Assembly: GCA_028819255.1 (NCBI GenBank)
Contig: JAPPMB010000147.1
Location: 144,031-208,030 of the forward strand
Reading direction: 5' to 3'
Length of the DNA stretch: 64,000 nt
DNA from: Bryobacterales bacterium
Lineage (GTDB): Bacteria; Acidobacteriota; Terriglobia; Bryobacterales; UBA6623
Below the pieces are notes generated by a model. The model did not search any database and was not told the origin of the DNA. It saw only the letters and a list, made by a program, of their open reading frames with translations. Position numbers and translations under genes: made by a program. How positions within the stretch are numbered: position 1 is the first letter of the stretch; each line of letters begins with the position of its first letter. Of this stretch, positions 53,273-61,215 are shown one piece after another.

Positions 53273-54880
53273 GTGATACGGTGGGATTTGGCTTCGGTTG
53301 GCAATCCGGAAGCCGGCCCCCGGCATCGCGGGTCCCGTCCCGTCCGGCCCCGCCTCTCGGCCGGAGTCATCCCGTACAGGACCGGCCCCGGGGGTTCCTG
53401 CGAGATCTTCTGGATCCGACGGTCGAAGTCGCTGCGCTTCATGGGCGGATGGAACGCCTTTCCGGGCGGCCGGGCGTCACCTGCGGACGCTTCGGTCGAG
53501 GTTCGCGGCACCATGGACGGCGAGCAGGCCTTTCTCGACTCCGGGCAGCTTGCGGCGCAGCCGACGTGCGCCATGCGGGAGCTGTTTGAGGAGGCGGGCA
53601 TCCTCGCCGCGGTCGGGCCGGTTCCGGACAGGAGCGATCTGGAGGCGGCTCGCATGGAGCTGCTCGCTGAGCGGCTCGACTTCGGCAAGTGGCTGGAGGA
53701 TCGCGGTCTGGCCGTCGACGCGTCGCGCCTTCGATTCGCCGGCCGCTGGGTGACTCCGCCCATCTCCCCGATTCGTTTCGATGCGACCTTCTTCCTGCTC
53801 GAATGGCCGCTCTCCGAGCCAAGCCAGCCGAACGTCATCCCGGGCGAGCTGGACTGCGGCGGGTGGATCCGCCCCGCCGACGCGCTCGACCGCTGGCTGG
53901 CCGGCGACGTCCTCCTGGCCCAGCCCACGCTTGAGACCCTCAGGGTGCTCGCGGAGCATGGACCGGATGGCCGCAACCACTTGTGGCTGTCGGAATCACA
54001 CCAGCCGAACTCGCCTCGATCGATCGAGTTCCGGCCCGCGGTGCGCGCCATTCCCCTCCAGACACGGACGCTGCCGCCCGCGACCCACACGAACACGCTG
54101 CTCCTTGGGGGCAGGGACCTTGTCCTGATCGATCCCGGGGCCTCCGACGGCGAGTCACTGCGCCGCCTGCGAGAGATTGTCGACAAGGAGGCCCGACGGG
54201 GCGGCGGTCAGCTGCGGGGCATCTGGCTGTCGCACCATCACATCGATCACGTCGCCGGCGCGGAAGCCATGCGCCGCCGGTATTCCGTGCCGGTTTCGGC
54301 CCACAGCGCGACCGCGGCCCGGCTCGAGGGCCGGGGAATGCGGATCGACGGCCGGCTGAAGGGTGGCGAGACCGTGGAGCTGGCCGGAACTCCCCGCCTG
54401 CGGGTCCGGATCATCCATACGCCCGGCCATGCGAGCGGCCATCTCTGCTTCTTGGAAGAGCGGTCGGGCACACTGCTGTGCGGCGACATGCTCTCCGGCT
54501 GGGGGACGGTCGTCATCAATCCGCCGGACGGCAGCATGGACGACTACCTGCGCTCCCTCGAGCGTCTCGAGGCGCTCGGGTCCCGGGCTGCCCTGCCCAG
54601 TCACGGATCGATGTTCCACGATCCGGCGAAGGCGCTGCGCGATGCCCGTCGGCACAGGCTGTGGCGAGAGGACCGGGTGATGGCTGCATGGGAGAGCGGG
54701 CAGCGAGCCCCGGCGTCGATGCTTCTCCCGGTATACGGCGATCTGGACCCTGTCCTCCGACCGATTGCGGCGAGACAGCTGCTCGCCCATCTGGAGCGTC
54801 TGGAAAGGACCGGTCGGATCGACAGCCTGCCCGACGGAATCCTGGCCGACATCGGACGTGCGGAGGGTCCGCAGCTGTGA
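53273..54880 (+). CDS. NUDIX hydrolase - metallo-beta-lactamase (LACTB2-like) fusion
   Basis: This 535-residue two-domain protein has an N-terminal half (about 25-240) that is NUDIX-like: LRFMGGWNAFPGGRASPAD and AMRELFEEAGILAAVG, the Nudix box with an insertion between its halves. The C-terminal half (about 260-470) is a metallo-beta-lactamase fold: LVLIDPGASDGESL, WLSHHHIDHVAGAEAM (HxHxDH as HHHIDH), HTPGHASGHLCF, LLCGDMLSG and ALPSHGSMFHDP. A LACTB2-type winged-helix tail ends it. The lactamase part resembles LACTB2-like RNases or glyoxalase II; the NUDIX substrate is unknown. GTG start; 55 bp before trpF. Confidence 0.85.
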   Translation: MIRWDLASVGNPEAGPRHRGSRPVRPRLSAGVIPYRTGPGGSCEIFWIRRSKSLRFMGGWNAFPGGRASPADASVEVRGTMDGEQAFLDSGQLAAQPTCAMRELFEEAGILAAVGPVPDRSDLEAARMELLAERLDFGKWLEDRGLAVDASRLRFAGRWVTPPISPIRFDATFFLLEWPLSEPSQPNVIPGELDCGGWIRPADALDRWLAGDVLLAQPTLETLRVLAEHGPDGRNHLWLSESHQPNSPRSIEFRPAVRAIPLQTRTLPPATHTNTLLLGGRDLVLIDPGASDGESLRRLREIVDKEARRGGGQLRGIWLSHHHIDHVAGAEAMRRRYSVPVSAHSATAARLEGRGMRIDGRLKGGETVELAGTPRLRVRIIHTPGHASGHLCFLEERSGTLLCGDMLSGWGTVVINPPDGSMDDYLRSLERLEALGSRAALPSHGSMFHDPAKALRDARRHRLWREDRVMAAWESGQRAPASMLLPVYGDLDPVLRPIAARQLLAHLERLERTGRIDSLPDGILADIGRAEGPQL

Positions 54881-54935
54881 CTCCCGGGACTCTGTCCGTC
54901 CTCCCCCGACCGCCACGACCGGGTACGGAAGCCCT

Positions 54936-55586
54936 GTGACCTGGCCGTCGGATCGCTGGAAGCCGGTCCTGCGGAAGGTGTGCGGGGTCACGCGGGCTCA
55001 GGACGCCCGCCACGCCAGTCGCGCGGGCGCGAACGCGATCGGGATGATCTTCTATCCCCCGAGCCCTCGCTCCATCACTGTGGACCAGGCGGAGGGCCTT
55101 GCCGCCGCCGTGCCCGACGGCGTGCGTCGCGTGGGAGTCTTCGTCGACGAGCGGCCCGAGGACATCGCCGCCATCGCACGGAGGGCTGGGCTCCACACGG
55201 TCCAGCTCAGTGGCCGCGAGAGCGCCCCCGACTGCTCGGCTGTCCGCAGTATCGTCGGGAGGGGAATCGAGGTCTGGAAGTCGGTTCGTGTCGGGCCGGG
55301 ATTCGACGCGGCCGGGCTCGATGCCTATGACGCGGACGCCTTCCTCCTCGACACAGCCCGCTCGGGGTCTTTCGGCGGAACCGGTGCCGTCTTCCCCTGG
55401 GAACTGGCCGCCCTTGTGAAGCCGTTAGGCAGGATCATCGTCGCCGGCGGGCTGGACGGAAGCAACGTCGCCGAGGCGGCTCGGACCGCGCGGCCCTGGG
55501 GGGTCGATTCGAGCTCCCGGCTGGAAATCCGCCCCGGAGTCAAGGATCCCGCGAAGGTCGAGAGCTACCTTCGAGCGGTCCTCTGA
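54936..55586 (+). CDS. trpF: Phosphoribosylanthranilate isomerase
   Basis: TrpF isomerises phosphoribosylanthranilate in tryptophan synthesis. This 216-residue TIM barrel shows LRKVCGVTRAQDARHASRAG (catalytic Cys), IGMIFYPPSPRSI, RRVGVFVDERPEDI, HTVQLSGRE, FLLDTARSGSFGGTG (catalytic Asp) and GRIIVAGGLDGSNV. The start GTG 54936 is supported by length and ACGGAAG upstream. No other trp gene is near. Its last 30 codons are repeated, degenerate, in front of copies 2 and 3 of the next gene at 58915 and 60160. Confidence 0.93.
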   Translation: MTWPSDRWKPVLRKVCGVTRAQDARHASRAGANAIGMIFYPPSPRSITVDQAEGLAAAVPDGVRRVGVFVDERPEDIAAIARRAGLHTVQLSGRESAPDCSAVRSIVGRGIEVWKSVRVGPGFDAAGLDAYDADAFLLDTARSGSFGGTGAVFPWELAALVKPLGRIIVAGGLDGSNVAEAARTARPWGVDSSSRLEIRPGVKDPAKVESYLRAVL

Positions 55587-55598
55587 GGTGGCGGATCC

Positions 55599-55985
55599 GT
55601 GGCCTGGCAGTCCGCCCGGATGCGGTACTTCCTCGGGGATCTGTCGGCTACGGCGCTTGCCAGCGCACTTGCGGCGGTTGCGGCCGCGCTCGCGATTCCC
55701 GATTCCCTGCCCTCTCTGGCGGGCATGTTGATCGGAATGGCGCTAGGCACCGTCCTCGCGCTGCCATGCACGCTGGTCGCTAGTCAGTTTCTGGGCATGA
55801 TCGAACCGATGATTCAGATCATGCTCGGCTGCATGATGGCCGGCATGGCCGAGGCTATGGCGGATTCCGCGGGTGCGGCCCTTGGGCTTGCCGCCGCTGC
55901 CGGGCTGGGTTCCGGGTGCGGAATCGTGGCTTGCCTGTCTTGCGCCGTTGCCGACTGTGTGCTGCGCCAGGAGAGAGCTGAATGA
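55599..55985 (+). CDS. Small hydrophobic membrane protein (intact copy 1 of 3)
   Basis: This 128-residue membrane protein is rich in Ala, Gly and Met, with segments at about 15-33, 40-65, 68-90 and 95-118 (SLAGMLIGMALGTVLALPCT, then MIQIMLGCMMAGMAEAMADS). A GTG start at 55599 is conserved in position in all three copies; GAGGTG lies eight bases upstream. Its TGA overlaps the ATG of a methyltransferase remnant, the same coupling as in the complete downstream pair. Function unknown; position between trpF and the methyltransferase suggests the original gene order. Confidence 0.75.
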   Translation: MAWQSARMRYFLGDLSATALASALAAVAAALAIPDSLPSLAGMLIGMALGTVLALPCTLVASQFLGMIEPMIQIMLGCMMAGMAEAMADSAGAALGLAAAAGLGSGCGIVACLSCAVADCVLRQERAE

Positions 55986-56071
55986 AGCTTCCAGACCGCC
56001 AGAAAGGGCACAACATCCAGTTGTGCATACCGGGGACGGACATCACCGGCTTTCCGAGGCCTGCGGCCTGA
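55982..56071 (+). pseudogene. 5' remnant of the methyltransferase gene
   Basis: This remnant starts ATG at 55982, overlapping the previous stop. It reads MKLPDRQKG, matching MMLPDRRKW of the complete gene at 60583, and then leaves homology and stops after 30 codons. The shared sequence GAAGCTTCCAGACCGCC... versus GATGCTTCCGGACCGCC... marks the left boundary of the insert at about 56010. Confidence 0.8.
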
Positions 56072-56505
56072 GACGAGGGGATGGCTCCATTCCTGCTTGG
56101 GCGGTCCTACGTGCATGGTTCCTCGGACCACCCGCTGCCTCCAAGGTCCCACACAACCTCCATGCAACTCCCCGGCTCTCGCGTTCCGAAGGCGACTTGG
56201 CACAAGACCGCCTCGCCCCACGTCAGCGCTGGAGCCGCCGGAGCGATCGTCGAGGCCGGCGGCGCGTTGGGCGACGTCGACCGCGGCCCGTGGCACCTTG
56301 AGGGTCGAGGCGGAGACGGCCCGTTTCCCCAAGCTTGCACGGGCTTCCGGAGCGGCCGGGATTCCCGTCCACTCCCCCTCTCCGGGCTGCCTCGGAGGTG
56401 CGCACGGTGCCGCGCGGCAAGCGGCGCGGGCACTGTCCTTGGTCTACGGATCGCTACGGGGCGGCCGCAAGAGCAATGCTGACGCGAATCTCGGATTCAG
56501 CGCCT
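56072..56505. other. Insert segment without a recognisable gene
   Basis: About 430 bp lie between the methyltransferase remnant and the DUF5615 gene. Open frames on both strands show no family I know. Confidence 0.45.
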
Positions 56506-56881
56506 TCAGCCCCAGCCCCGCTCTCGCCGGCGATCCCGGGTTCGGTCCGGGTGTCTGGTTTCCCCGATGAGGTGAAATGTCCGGGACCGCCGCTCCTCGA
56601 GCAACGCGGTCGCTTGCGGCAGGAGGAGTTGCAGATCCTGCACTCGCAGGCCGGGGGGCCGAAACACGACAACAGGGGGCGGGGTGTTCCGGTTCTGCTC
56701 GTTCGGCATCTTCCTGTCCGCCGTGATCAGCGCATCGAATCCCCGGGGCCGCCGCGAGCCGGAGCAGTTCGCCGTTCCCCTTGCCGTTCCAGCCCATCCG
56801 CTGGGTGCTGCGGAGATCCCAGGCCTCCGGAAACGAACGGGCCAAGGCATACGGGAGGTTCTCATCCAGCAGGATCTTCAT
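56506..56881 (-). pseudogene. DUF5615 PIN-like toxin with a one-base frameshift
   Basis: The first frame from ATG 56881 reads MKILLDENLPYALARSFPEA, then GWNGKGNGELLRLAA. The family sequence continues in the next frame as RGFDALITADRKMPNEQNRN, then PPPVVVFRPPGLRVQDLQLL. Removing one C from the CCCC run (forward 56745-56748) joins them into a protein of about 115 residues. DUF5615 proteins (LxDENLPxxLA...GHxVxTxxxxGWxGxxDxxLL...ALITxDRxM) act as toxins with DUF433 antitoxins. The gene overlaps the DUF433 gene by 20 bp. A sequencing error in the homopolymer is possible. Confidence 0.82.
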
Positions 56882-57104
56882 CCGGATGCCGGCTGAGCGC
56901 CTGTCGCGCTAGGCGCAGCGTTGCCCGGGCCTGCTCGCGGGAGACGGTGGGGAAATTGTGAAGGAACTCGGCCAGGGCGCTGTCGGTGTCGAGGTAGTCG
57001 AACAGCGCGGTCACGGGAACCCGGGTTCCGCGGAACACGACCGCTCCGCTCAACACCTTGGGGTTCCGGCTGAGAGGGGCCGGATTGCTTTCGGCCGTTG
57101 CCAT
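56862..57104 (-). CDS. DUF433 antitoxin
   Basis: This 80-residue intact protein has the DUF433 pattern NPKVLSGAVVFRGTRVPVTA (xPxVxxGxPxFxGTRVPV), LFDYLDTDSALAEFLHNFPT and VSREQARATLRLA. DUF433 proteins are small winged-helix antitoxins paired with DUF5615 toxins, as here. AAGGAGAACGAAGGAA precedes the ATG. It is the promoter-proximal gene of the pair on the minus strand inside the second junction-duplication insert. Confidence 0.88.
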   Translation of the reverse strand: MATAESNPAPLSRNPKVLSGAVVFRGTRVPVTALFDYLDTDSALAEFLHNFPTVSREQARATLRLARQALSRHPDEDPAG

Positions 57105-57411
57105 TTCCTTCGTTCTCCTTCGTGAACGAGAGTATAAGTCCCGCGCAAGTGTTCAGTCTGGGTCGGGCCGGGGCTTGGGAATCCGTGTAGCAGCGTTGCG
57201 TGCGCAACTGAGTTCTAGCAAACCGGCGTAAAGTTCTTCCCGCGACCTCGAAACATCCTTTTCGGGCCTGTCAGCGAGGGGGTTGAGAGCGGTTCCGTTG
57301 GACCCGCGGATCCTGCAGCTCCACGCCACAACTTTCCAGTACGCACGGCCTTCGTGACAGGCTCGATGGAACCGGCGGTGGACCGTGACATCCTCACCCC
57401 CGTGTGAAGAT
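57105..57411. other. Insert segment, no gene seen
   Basis: About 300 bp lie upstream of the DUF433 gene. No coding signal is recognised; the minus-strand promoter of the antitoxin pair is expected near 57130. Confidence 0.45.
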
Positions 57412-57590
57412 CTTGTGGCTATCCTGCCTTGGGGACACCTGTCCTCCCGTCTGCTGGCTGAAGTTTCCCGCTGCCTGCCCTTCGACTGGCAGTGCCGCTA
57501 CTGCATCTGACCGGTCCTCATCGAAACCTTCTGCGCGAGCGAGCGCTTCCATGGCGCCGCCAACTGGATCCTGTCGGCCAGACGCTCACC
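57412..57590 (+). pseudogene. Remnant of a DUF4338 (DruA-like) gene
   Basis: In one frame with an internal TGA the sequence reads LVAILPWGHLSSRLLAEVSR, CLPFDWQCRYCI, stop, PVLIETFCASERFHGAANWI. The family pattern is FLILPWVxVxxLASxLLxxVxxRLxxDWxxRYGYxPVLLETFVxxxRFxGTxYxAANWxxxG. Only this core is left. DUF4338 occurs in the Druantia defence protein DruA and in transposase-like elements; which one this was cannot be told. Confidence 0.65.
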
Positions 57591-57782
57591 CACAAGCCCT
57601 CGAACCCTCTCGCGGACTCAAATCCTGCAAACCTGCTTTGCATCCTGCACTTGCCGATCTGCCCGGAAGACCCCCGTACACAGGTTTCGCTGAAGAACCT
57701 AGCCAGACTGTTAGCGTGAACTGTCGTCGCGTTCCGTCGCTCGGTGCCCGTGCAATGCTGATGCCTCTACTAATACCCTTAC

Positions 57783-58841
57783 TTAAGCGTTGCTATCCCT
57801 ATTTCGCAGCCGTCGCCAGCGGGCAGCCGGGCCGCGTCCTCTGCAAGCCACATCGCCGGATTTCTTGAGATTGGCCAGGATCGTTCGAATCCAGTCGCGC
57901 CCGACGCCAGGACAGTCGCGTTGCAGGTCCATCAAGCGGAATTCGCCTTGGTACGCGCTGATGGCTGCGAGCACAAACTCGGCTTTGGTGCCCCGCGGAG
58001 CTTTGGCATTCCAGGCAAGATCTTCCAACTCGGCATAGGCCCGCCGGATAATCGCCAAGATGAAACTGAACCACGGCGTTAGGCGGTGCCGGTTTTGGTG
58101 CCAGCGACCAGTGCTTTGATGGAGACACTTGTAATAGTCTTCCCGGGATTCCTCAATGAGGCGTTCCAAGCTGACGTAGCCGCCGACATCGTAGCCGTGA
58201 TGGTAGAGCGCGAGCAAAGTGAGCAGTCGGGAAACACGGCCGTTACCGTCCCGAAAGGGATGGATACACAGGAAATCATGCACAAGGGCCGCAACTGCGA
58301 TGAGCGGACGTACCGCTTGGTCTTCAAAGGCTTGTCGGTAGCGTTCGCAAAGCTCTGCGATGGCCCCCGGTGCCTTCTTGGCTGTGACGCACCGGAACCG
58401 GATGGTTGGGACCTTGCCCGGCGTGAGCTGGACGATGTCGTTGTCGAAGCGTTTGAACTGGCCGGCATCGCCGCTGGCGGGCTGGCACAGCGCATGGAGG
58501 CTGCGAATGGTGTCTGGCGTGCAGACTAGACCGGCGTGGCCGGAATGGATTTCGCTCAACGCTCGACGATAGCCTTGGACTTCCTGCTCAGACCGGTCTT
58601 GAGGCCTCGAATTGCCCAGCACGAGCGGCTCAAGACGGTTTGGGCCAACAACGACCCCTTCGATCCGATTGGAAGACTCGGCGCTTCGAACGATTGCCAA
58701 ATCGCGCAGCGTCTTCAGGAAGCGGGGAGTCTGTTGCGTGAGAAATTCCTGTCTGCCCTTGAACTCCGCGATGTCGTTAAGCAGCCAGACCGTGCTGGCG
58801 GGTACGCGATAGTCTCTTAGACGACCACTGCGGAATGACTG
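57783..58841 (-). CDS. Fic-domain protein with N-terminal inhibitory motif
   Basis: This intact Fic protein has about 352 residues. The N-terminal helical part carries the class II inhibitory motif (AESSNRIEGVVV, SxxxEG). The Fic core is LVHDFLCIHPFRDGNGRVSR (HPFxDGNGR, catalytic His, nucleotide-binding loop). A C-terminal winged helix follows (YQGEFRLMDLQRDCPGVGRD, then RTILANLKKSGDVACRG). Fic enzymes transfer AMP or other groups to target hydroxyls; this architecture is a self-regulated AMPylator. Start ATG 58841 is preferred to an upstream GTG at 58895. It lies on the minus strand in the insert and begins about 75 bp from repeat copy 2. Confidence 0.88.
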   Translation of the reverse strand, partial: QSFRSGRLRDYRVPASTVWLLNDIAEFKGRQEFLTQQTPRFLKTLRDLAIVRSAESSNRIEGVVVGPNRLEPLVLGNSRPQDRSEQEVQGYRRALSEIHSGHAGLVCTPDTIRSLHALCQPASGDAGQFKRFDNDIVQLTPGKVPTIRFRCVTAKKAPGAIAELCERYRQAFEDQAVRPLIAVAALVHDFLCIHPFRDGNGRVSRLLTLLALYHHGYDVGGYVSLERLIEESREDYYKCLHQSTGRWHQNRHRLTPWFSFILAIIRRAYAELEDLAWNAKAPRGTKAEFVLAAISAYQGEFRLMDLQRDCPGVGRDWIRTILANLKKSGDVACRGRGPAARWRRLRNRDSNA

Positions 58842-58914
58842 CATGCTTCGCCCTACATCATATGGAGCGGCTTCGAGGCCTTGCGCTCTCAGCACAGCGT
58901 TTCCCGAAAGATGC

Positions 58915-59217
58915 CACCGAGAAGGGGGTCCCGCTAAGGCGGAGAGCCGCCTTCAAGCCGCATTGCGAGAAAGGGTGCCCGTGCTCTGGAAATCCGACCG
59001 AGTGCGATGCTCCCTCGGGGATCTGTAGGCGGCCGCCCTCGCGACTCTCGATTTCGTGCCTCCGCGGCCAGCATGCTGATCGGAATGGCGTTTGGCACCG
59101 TGCTCGCACTGCCATGCGCGTTGGTCGCGGAGCAGTTCCCCGGCATGGCCGTGGCGATGGCGGATTCTACGGATGCGGCCCTCGGACCTGCTGCGGCCGG
59201 ACCTAGAGGGTGACTCA
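58915..59217 (+). pseudogene. Repeat copy 2: trpF 3' end plus remnant of the small membrane gene
   Basis: The first part (AAGGCGGAGAGCCGCCTTCA) matches the last codons of trpF. Then comes GTGCTCTGGAAATCC, aligned with the GTG start of the membrane gene, followed by CTCGGGGATCTG and an in-frame TAG. AGCATGCTGATCGGAATGGC is followed by GGATGCGGCCCT near the end. About 50 bp present in copies 1 and 3 (encoding the IEPM...LGCMM stretch) are deleted. The homology ends beside the stop of the ExoIII-like gene. Confidence 0.85.
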
Positions 59218-60006
59218 TTCGCAAGAAAGGTCCACAATGACAGGAGCTCCCTGCGCCCACTTGCAACCCGGAAGTTCCGGAATCTCTTTCCGATACTCCA
59301 AGTCCACGCACGCTTCGCGGAGCCGGTGGGCGACGTCGCACGAGCCAAGAATCCGGTGCAGCCTTGCCGAAACCGGATTGTGAATGTTGAACCCGTAGTT
59401 GTAGCCATCACGGCCTCTTGAGTGACGGAGACGGTACAGGTCACGAAATCCCAAGCCTAGGATGCGGTCCAATTCCTCTCTCTCTTCTTTCGTGAGGCCC
59501 AAGATTCCGGGCACAGGTCCGCCATCCGAGACAACGTTGAAGTCACCTGCCAGGACGCAGCGCTCGGGGCGCGTCGATCGCCTACCGAGATGTTTATGTA
59601 AGAGCTTCAGCCACTCGATCTTGCGTTTCAACGCTCCGTCGAACCCGAGTTTTTTGGGATTGCCGTACGGTGCGTAGACCGACGAGAACTCGAGATCTCC
59701 GGTTCTCACTGTCAGAAGGCGCGCGCCACGGTCCCGTTGGCCGGGCAGGCCGCGTTGCATGACTTCTGGCTTCGGACCGTTCATTCGACTCAACACGGCC
59801 ACTCCCCAACCGTTGTTGGATTCACCGTCGCGGGAATAGAACACCGATTCATAGCCTGCTTGCCGGAGTGCATCTGCGGGAAACTTGTCCGTTGCCGCGA
59901 GCGGCTTCTGGAGAGCGACGACGTCGGGCTTTCGGCTTGCTAGCCAATGGCAGAGATATTTGAGGCGGGCCTTGATGCCACCCACACACCAAGTCGCGAC
60001 CCGCAT
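59215..60006 (-). CDS. Exonuclease III-like protein lacking catalytic residues
   Basis: This 263-residue protein has the fold and order of ExoIII/XthA (MRVATWCVGGIKARLKYLCH, SVYAPYGNPKKLGFDGALKR, CVLAGDFNVV). Key residues are changed. WNVN is WCVG (Asn7), LQET is LQKP (metal Glu34), the RxDHIL region reads ARLHRILGS (Asp229), and the terminal SDH reads WAQGAPVIVDL (Asp258-His259 lost). Only Asp151-Asn153 (GDFN) and Tyr109 (YAPYGN) remain. It is therefore either a pseudoenzyme or a decaying gene that happens to have no stop. It lies on the minus strand between repeat copies 2 and 3, like the other inserted genes. Confidence 0.82.
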   Translation of the reverse strand: MRVATWCVGGIKARLKYLCHWLASRKPDVVALQKPLAATDKFPADALRQAGYESVFYSRDGESNNGWGVAVLSRMNGPKPEVMQRGLPGQRDRGARLLTVRTGDLEFSSVYAPYGNPKKLGFDGALKRKIEWLKLLHKHLGRRSTRPERCVLAGDFNVVSDGGPVPGILGLTKEEREELDRILGLGFRDLYRLRHSRGRDGYNYGFNIHNPVSARLHRILGSCDVAHRLREACVDLEYRKEIPELPGCKWAQGAPVIVDLSCE

Positions 60007-60139
60007 CTCTGCGATCATACTACGGAGACGGGCCCGAGAAGGCATGGTTGACGGCCGTCCGCAAGGCGGCGACGAAGTGGAGGCTGATTCACATCTCTGA
60101 AGCTCTGCAGCGTTCCGAGCGGCCACGCCGCCAAGGAAG

Positions 60140-60585
60140 GAACCGCTACTTGATGCCGCTAGGAAGGGGATTCTGCGAAGGCGGAGAGCTGCCTTCAGGC
60201 CGTACTGCGAGCAAGGGTGACTGTGGTCTGGATGTCCGACCGATTGCGGTGCTTTCTCGGGGATCTGTCTGCGGCCACACTCGCCGCTGCGCTCGCGACT
60301 CCCGATTCCCTGCCTCCCCGGCCAGCATGTTGACCGGAATGGCGCTTGGCACCGTGCTCGCAATGCCATGCAGGTCGGTCGCGGGGCAGTTTCCCGGGAT
60401 GATTGAACCGATGACCGAGATCATGCTCGGCCGCATGATGGCCGACATGGCCGTGGCGATTGCGGACTCCACGGATGCGGCATTTGGGCCGTCGCGGCTG
60501 CCGGACCGGGCGCTGGGTGTGAGATCATGGCTTGCCGCTTTGGTGCCGCTGCCGACTGGCTGCTGCGAAACGCGAGAGCCCAATG
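60140..60585 (+). pseudogene. Repeat copy 3: trpF 3' end plus degenerate small membrane gene
   Basis: GCGAAGGCGGAGAGCTGCCT matches the trpF end GCGAAGGTCGAGAGCTACCT (55552-55571). It is followed by a membrane-gene copy (GTGGTCTGGATGTCCGACCG, then TGTTGACCGGAATGGCGCTT, a frameshifted version of the intact gene). The homology runs on through the methyltransferase start (CAATGATGCTTCCGGACCGC). Several frame changes make it non-coding as a whole. Confidence 0.85.
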
Positions 60586-61197
60586 ATGCTTCCGGACCGC
60601 CGGAAATGGAACCGGTTCGCGCCGAACTACGATAGCCTGGCCGCCCGGGCGACAGAGCGCAGGTGGGCTCTCTTCAAGAAACGCCTTTTCGCCTCCATGG
60701 AGGGGCGAATCCTGTTCCTTGCGGCCGGCACCGGTCTCGATTTCCAGTTCTTTCCGCCGGGCAGGGACATTGTCGCGATCGATGTCAGCGAGCGGATGCT
60801 CGAAACCGCGGCTGCGCGAGCGCGCCAGTACAAGGGCTCGATCCGGCTCCAGCAGATGGACGCCCGGAAGTTGGCCTTCCAGGACGGGTCCTTCGACCAG
60901 GTCTACACCTCCTGCACGTTCTGCTCCGTATCGGAGCCTCTGAGGTGCCTGCGACAGCTGCGACGCGTCCTGCGCCCGGACGGAGAGCTCCGCATGTTCG
61001 AGCACACCGGCAGCCGCTGGTTTCCGTTCAGCGCGATGCTTACCGCATGCACCGCGCTGACCAGACTCTACGGGCCAGAGCTGAATCGCCCGACGGCCAG
61101 CACGGTTCAAGAGGCCGGATTCGAGATCACTCGCATCGAGGCGCACTACCTCGACATCGTGAAGAGCATAGAGGCCCGCAATCCGGAGCCGGACTGA
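60583..61197 (+). CDS. Class I SAM-dependent methyltransferase
   Basis: This 204-residue methyltransferase has motif I at ILFLAAGTGLDFQFFPPG, motif post-I IVAIDVSERMLETAAARARQ, and DARKLAFQDGSFDQVYTSCT (motif II region), followed by RQLRRVLRPDGELRMFEHTG. The last third (FSAMLTACTALTRLYGPELN) resembles phospholipid- or UbiE/PmtA-like enzymes, but the substrate is not clear. Start ATG 60583 or 60586. It is the complete right-hand copy; the matching 5' remnant is at 55982. Convergent with the bactofilin gene. Confidence 0.85.
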   Translation: MMLPDRRKWNRFAPNYDSLAARATERRWALFKKRLFASMEGRILFLAAGTGLDFQFFPPGRDIVAIDVSERMLETAAARARQYKGSIRLQQMDARKLAFQDGSFDQVYTSCTFCSVSEPLRCLRQLRRVLRPDGELRMFEHTGSRWFPFSAMLTACTALTRLYGPELNRPTASTVQEAGFEITRIEAHYLDIVKSIEARNPEPD

Positions 61198-61215
61198 TCC
61201 GGCCTTCCGGGCCGT

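Noticed and set aside
55982-56071. Short open frame MKLPDRQKG... as a real small gene
   Set aside because: It matches the start of the methyltransferase at 60583 and then leaves homology; a truncation remnant is the better explanation.
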